Shown here piece by piece: positions 61,096 through 64,000 of a DNA stretch of 64,000 bases (its first letter is position 1; each line of letters starts with the position of its first letter). Position numbers and translations under genes: made by a program. The stretch is taken from contig JAVLUZ010000333.1 of assembly GCA_036768485.1 (NCBI GenBank), positions 62,001-126,000 of the forward strand. The letters run 5' to 3'. The DNA comes from Mermis nigrescens. Taxonomy: Eukaryota; Nematoda; Enoplea; Mermithida; Mermithidae. Below the pieces are notes generated by a model, which did no database searches, had not been told where the DNA came from, and saw nothing but the letters and a program-made list of their open reading frames with translations.

Positions 61096-61535
61096 CAAAA
61101 CGTTCACGGACAAAACAACCCCCAACAAAAGGTCCCCACCATACGTGGGCAGCAAGAAAATTCTGGGGGTGAAAGATTTTTGAAGGTCAAAAATGGCCTT
61201 AAAAATGGTGGTATGGCGATAAAAACACCATTTTTCGACATTTCTCATCAAGCACTATCCATCGGCATCAAAAAATTGCGAAAAAAAACGAAAAAAATTT
61301 TCAAAAATTCAATTCTGGGGGGGGTTTGATTTCTGGGGGGGGTATTTTGGTTTCTGGGGGTGCATACCCCCGAAAAACCCCCTACGCCCAGGTGTGGTCC
61401 CCACGATAAAACTAGCACGCAACAAAACGTCCCCTGCAAAGCATCCCACGACAGAACGTCCTCAACGAAAGGTCATTGGCAAAACATCTCCATGAAAAAG
61501 TGACACTGCAAAACGCCAGTGTGACAAAATGTTCT
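61088..61535 (+). repeat. ACAAAACGTCCC short-motif row, split by MITE-A copy 14
   Basis: Before and after the MITE are variants of (C/A)RACAAAACGTCCC about every 14-15 bp (61090-61139, 61405-61530). The design resembles the arms of the foldback element at 40195-41061, and the AT-rich, GAAAATA-rich DNA after it (61570-61900) resembles that element's middle. Confidence 0.5.
61140..61396 (+). mobile_element. MITE-A copy 14
   Basis: CATACGTGGGCAGC to GCCCAGGTGTG, 257 bp, exact duplications GTCCCCAC at 61132-61139 and 61397-61404. Confidence 0.95.
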
Positions 61536-63002
61536 TATGCCTCTCAAATGTGCACTCAAATAAGTTTATCTTTCAAAAATAATTGAAATGTCGTTTATTG
61601 CGTTTATTTTGTGATGTTAAGGGAAATAAATGACGTCACGTAGGAAGTAAAAAATATAGTAAATCAAAAATTGAAAATACACTAGATAAACATTGAAAAT
61701 GTAAAGGAAGATAAATAAAATAAGAAGTAGATAAATAAATGCTAAAAAAGTGATTACGGAATGAAACACGTAAATAAATCAAATTGAAAGAAGCATTAAG
61801 AAATCGAAATAAGATTAAAAGACACTAAGGAAATCCCGCTTATCTTATCAGTTATAGCTAACCAGCTGGCACTGCTCACAAACTTTTTACAAGAACAAAG
61901 TAAAATACTACCTGTTACGGAAATTGAGGCACTGATTGCATCAAAACAACGCGAGTGAAGAATGAAAAATTAAAAAATTTTATTTCACGTTGATCAGGTA
62001 GGATGAACACGCAACGCGCTATTAATGCACTCCATAGCATAGGTTGGACAGTAAAATAGTTAAAGACTGCCTTTTGGCGGAAAGCGGTCAAAAAACAAGT
62101 AAAAACGGCCAAAAAATTTGATTTTTTCAGAAATTAGGAGAGGGGTCAAAATTTTCTGGCTTTGAAGGGGATAGGGAGAAGGCCGACTTTGAGTGGGGGA
62201 TCCCCTCATCCCCCCTGTTAGATGAATGCGTACCTCCTGAACATATATGTTTTAGTGAATTAATTAAATTAAGGCAGCTAGTAAAAAATTGAACAATTGC
62301 CTGAAAAATATAATGCTATTGTTAAGAACATGTGGTATACGTAAAATATATCACTAAATGAGAAAAACGCTTGATGAGAGATGCGAACAATAAAAAGCAG
62401 ATTTTTCCATTGGTAGTATGGTAGTATAGAGCATTTAAGTCAAAGTGAGACGCACGGCGTTCGCAAGATGTGCAAATTATCCTCTGAGTTGGGTTATTTG
62501 ATACCTTATTCGTCTCTAAGAAATCTAAAAACTTTGATTCAGACGACGAGAATGACAAAATTGTTTCGGGCTATGACCATTTCAATTTTCTGAATTATTT
62601 GTCATCAAAAAAGCTCAAATCCAAACTGAAGACTCTAAAGATAAGAAGCATTTTCTGGCGCTTTGTTCTGTATTGACAAATTGTTGTCTTCTCTATTGTC
62701 AGAGACCCAGGAATTTACTAAAGAGCTCTACTAAAAAACGTAAAAAAGTTTTTGGCATCCAGTAGAAATAGAAGGCGCCACAATGGCACAGGTTGGATGA
62801 TTTAATAGGTCAATCCAGTCCAGCCTGAGGGTCAGTTGGGAATGAAAGACCTGAAATTCTAGGCTTTATCGACGTTAAATGGCCCAAAAACGTTAATTAA
62901 ACATTAGATCACTCTAATGGACATTTTTTTACCCATTTTTCCCCTGTTTAAAGCTTCTGGTCCTCAAACTCTTTTATGTTTCCTTTCTGATGATGAAAAA
63001 AG
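61536..63002. other. No gene recognised
   Basis: AT-rich. Short frames at 61915-62112 and 62322-62558 lack recognisable features. Confidence 0.45.
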
Positions 63003-63010
63003 ACCCCAGC

Positions 63011-63295
63011 CACACCTGGGCGTGGGAGGAGGGTTTGGGGAGTATGCATTCCCCTGAGAAACCTAAATACCCCCCTAGAAATCAGAATAACCCCCCCCCC
63101 CCTCAAAATTCAATTTTTAAAAATTTTTTTCGTTCCTTTCGCAATTTTTTGATGCCAATGGATAGTGCTCGATGAAGAATGTCGAAAAATTGTGTTTTTT
63201 CGCCATACCACCATTTTTAAGGCCATTTTTTGACCTTTGAAGAATCTTGCACCACCCGCCCCCATCCCACAGAATTTTCTTGCTGCCCACGTATG
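63011..63295 (-). mobile_element. MITE-A copy 15
   Basis: CACACCTGGGCGTGGG to GCTGCCCACGTATG, 285 bp. Flanking 8-mers ACCCCAGC and TTCCCAAC match at five of eight positions. Confidence 0.88.
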
Positions 63296-63680
63296 TTCCC
63301 AACCCCCATGTGTCTGACAAGCACTGAAAAAAACTCCCACCCCCATTGTGACATCAAGTTTTATTAAGGTAGAAGAAATACACCTTTCTATTGTACATAC
63401 ATAGTTTATTAAGCGTACCTATATGTTTACTGTGCTACCCGTCCCGAACCCGATCGGTATTGATTTGAATACCCAAAGCCGAATAAAGTGAATTGGACTA
63501 CCGGTATGCGAACCCAAATAAATTAACTGAACTACCTGAACCCGAAGCCGGATACACTGAAATTCACTACCCGTTGCATCCCCAGTACCCACCATTTTTG
63601 GCATCAAATAGGCACTTCTGAATTTCAAACTCTCATTCCCAGAATTCAAAGCTGTGCATGTCTAGTGAGAGGGGTATCTT

Positions 63681-63944
63681 TATAGGTGGGCAGCATCGAA
63701 ATTCTGGGGGGGGGGCAATTTTTCAAAGGTCAAAAAAAGGCTTAAAAAGGGTGGTATGACCAAAAAACGCCATCGTTCAATGTTTCTCATTGAGCAATAT
63801 CAATTGGCATCAAAAAATTGCGAAAAAATTGAAAAAAATTTCAAAAATTGAATTCTGGGATTGGGGGGTATTTCGGTATCTGGGGGAGGGAGAATTCGGC
63901 CTTCTGCGGGATGCATATCCCCCTCCCTATAGAGTCCACGTGTA
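63681..63944 (+). mobile_element. MITE-A copy 16
   Basis: TATAGGTGGGCAGC to AGTCCACGTGTA, 264 bp. Duplications GGTATCTT (63673-63680) and GGTATCTC (63945-63952) differ at one base. 63296-63672 and the last 48 bp hold nothing recognised. Confidence 0.9.
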
Positions 63945-64000
63945 GGTATCTCCTCCCGCTGCATGGTCAGCCAGACAGGCAGTGTTCGGCAGGGGTGGAT

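Overview
The window is nuclear DNA of an invertebrate animal: AT-rich, intron-bearing and crowded with transposable elements. One clear host gene is present, a secreted frizzled-related protein (sFRP1/2/5-like) on the minus strand at 49256-58146. sFRPs are metazoan, so the organism is an animal. The phylum cannot be fixed from sequence alone. One-base frameshifts in short homopolymers, in the host gene and in a transposase, would fit an uncorrected long-read assembly.

Layout. 1-4637: no gene recognised. 4646-11273: hAT-1, a DNA transposon (8-bp target duplication CTCATACG) with a broken ZMYM/TTF-type hAT transposase on the minus strand. That gene is split by a second hAT-type element, hAT-2 (7276-9936, duplication GCTATAAC), which carries two inverted minisatellites. 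11276-13032: small DNA transposons (MITE-A), one nested in another. 13944-25100: Gypsy-1, a decayed Ty3/Gypsy element with a 2.1-kb 5' LTR containing an 846-bp tandem duplication, a MITE-A inside gag, and two minisatellites after pol. Its 3' LTR is cut off after 180 bp. 25101-36256: Gypsy-2, a second Ty3/Gypsy element with two complete LTRs. Between gag and protease/RT it carries an acidic ORF and an envelope-like membrane glycoprotein, so the order is gag - acidic ORF - env-like - pol, with the env-like tail in the same reading frame as protease. 36257-36710: a second hAT-2 end. 36711-49255: repeat-rich DNA, including a TTTCGCCCC foldback element (about 40195-41061), a large degenerate inverted repeat (about 41.3-45.4 kb), several MITE-A copies and three weak host-exon candidates. 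49256-58146: the sFRP gene. 58147-64000: upstream DNA, a third copy of the minisatellite and more MITE-A copies.

How it fits together. MITE-A occurs about 15 times. Its ends are imperfect inverted repeats (CATACGTGGGCAGC / CACACCTGGGCGTG), and most intact copies have 8-bp target duplications, as hAT elements do. The nesting gives a relative order: MITE-A before hAT-1 at 11.27 kb, hAT-1 before hAT-2, Gypsy-1 before one MITE-A and before Gypsy-2. Gypsy-2 lies between Gypsy-1 LTR sequence on one side and hAT-2 sequence on the other, with no target duplication, so it is probably a recombinant of two insertions or an assembly join. The sFRP protein has all ten CRD cysteines, all six netrin-domain cysteines, phase-consistent introns and an unusual basic C-terminal tail of about 98 residues.
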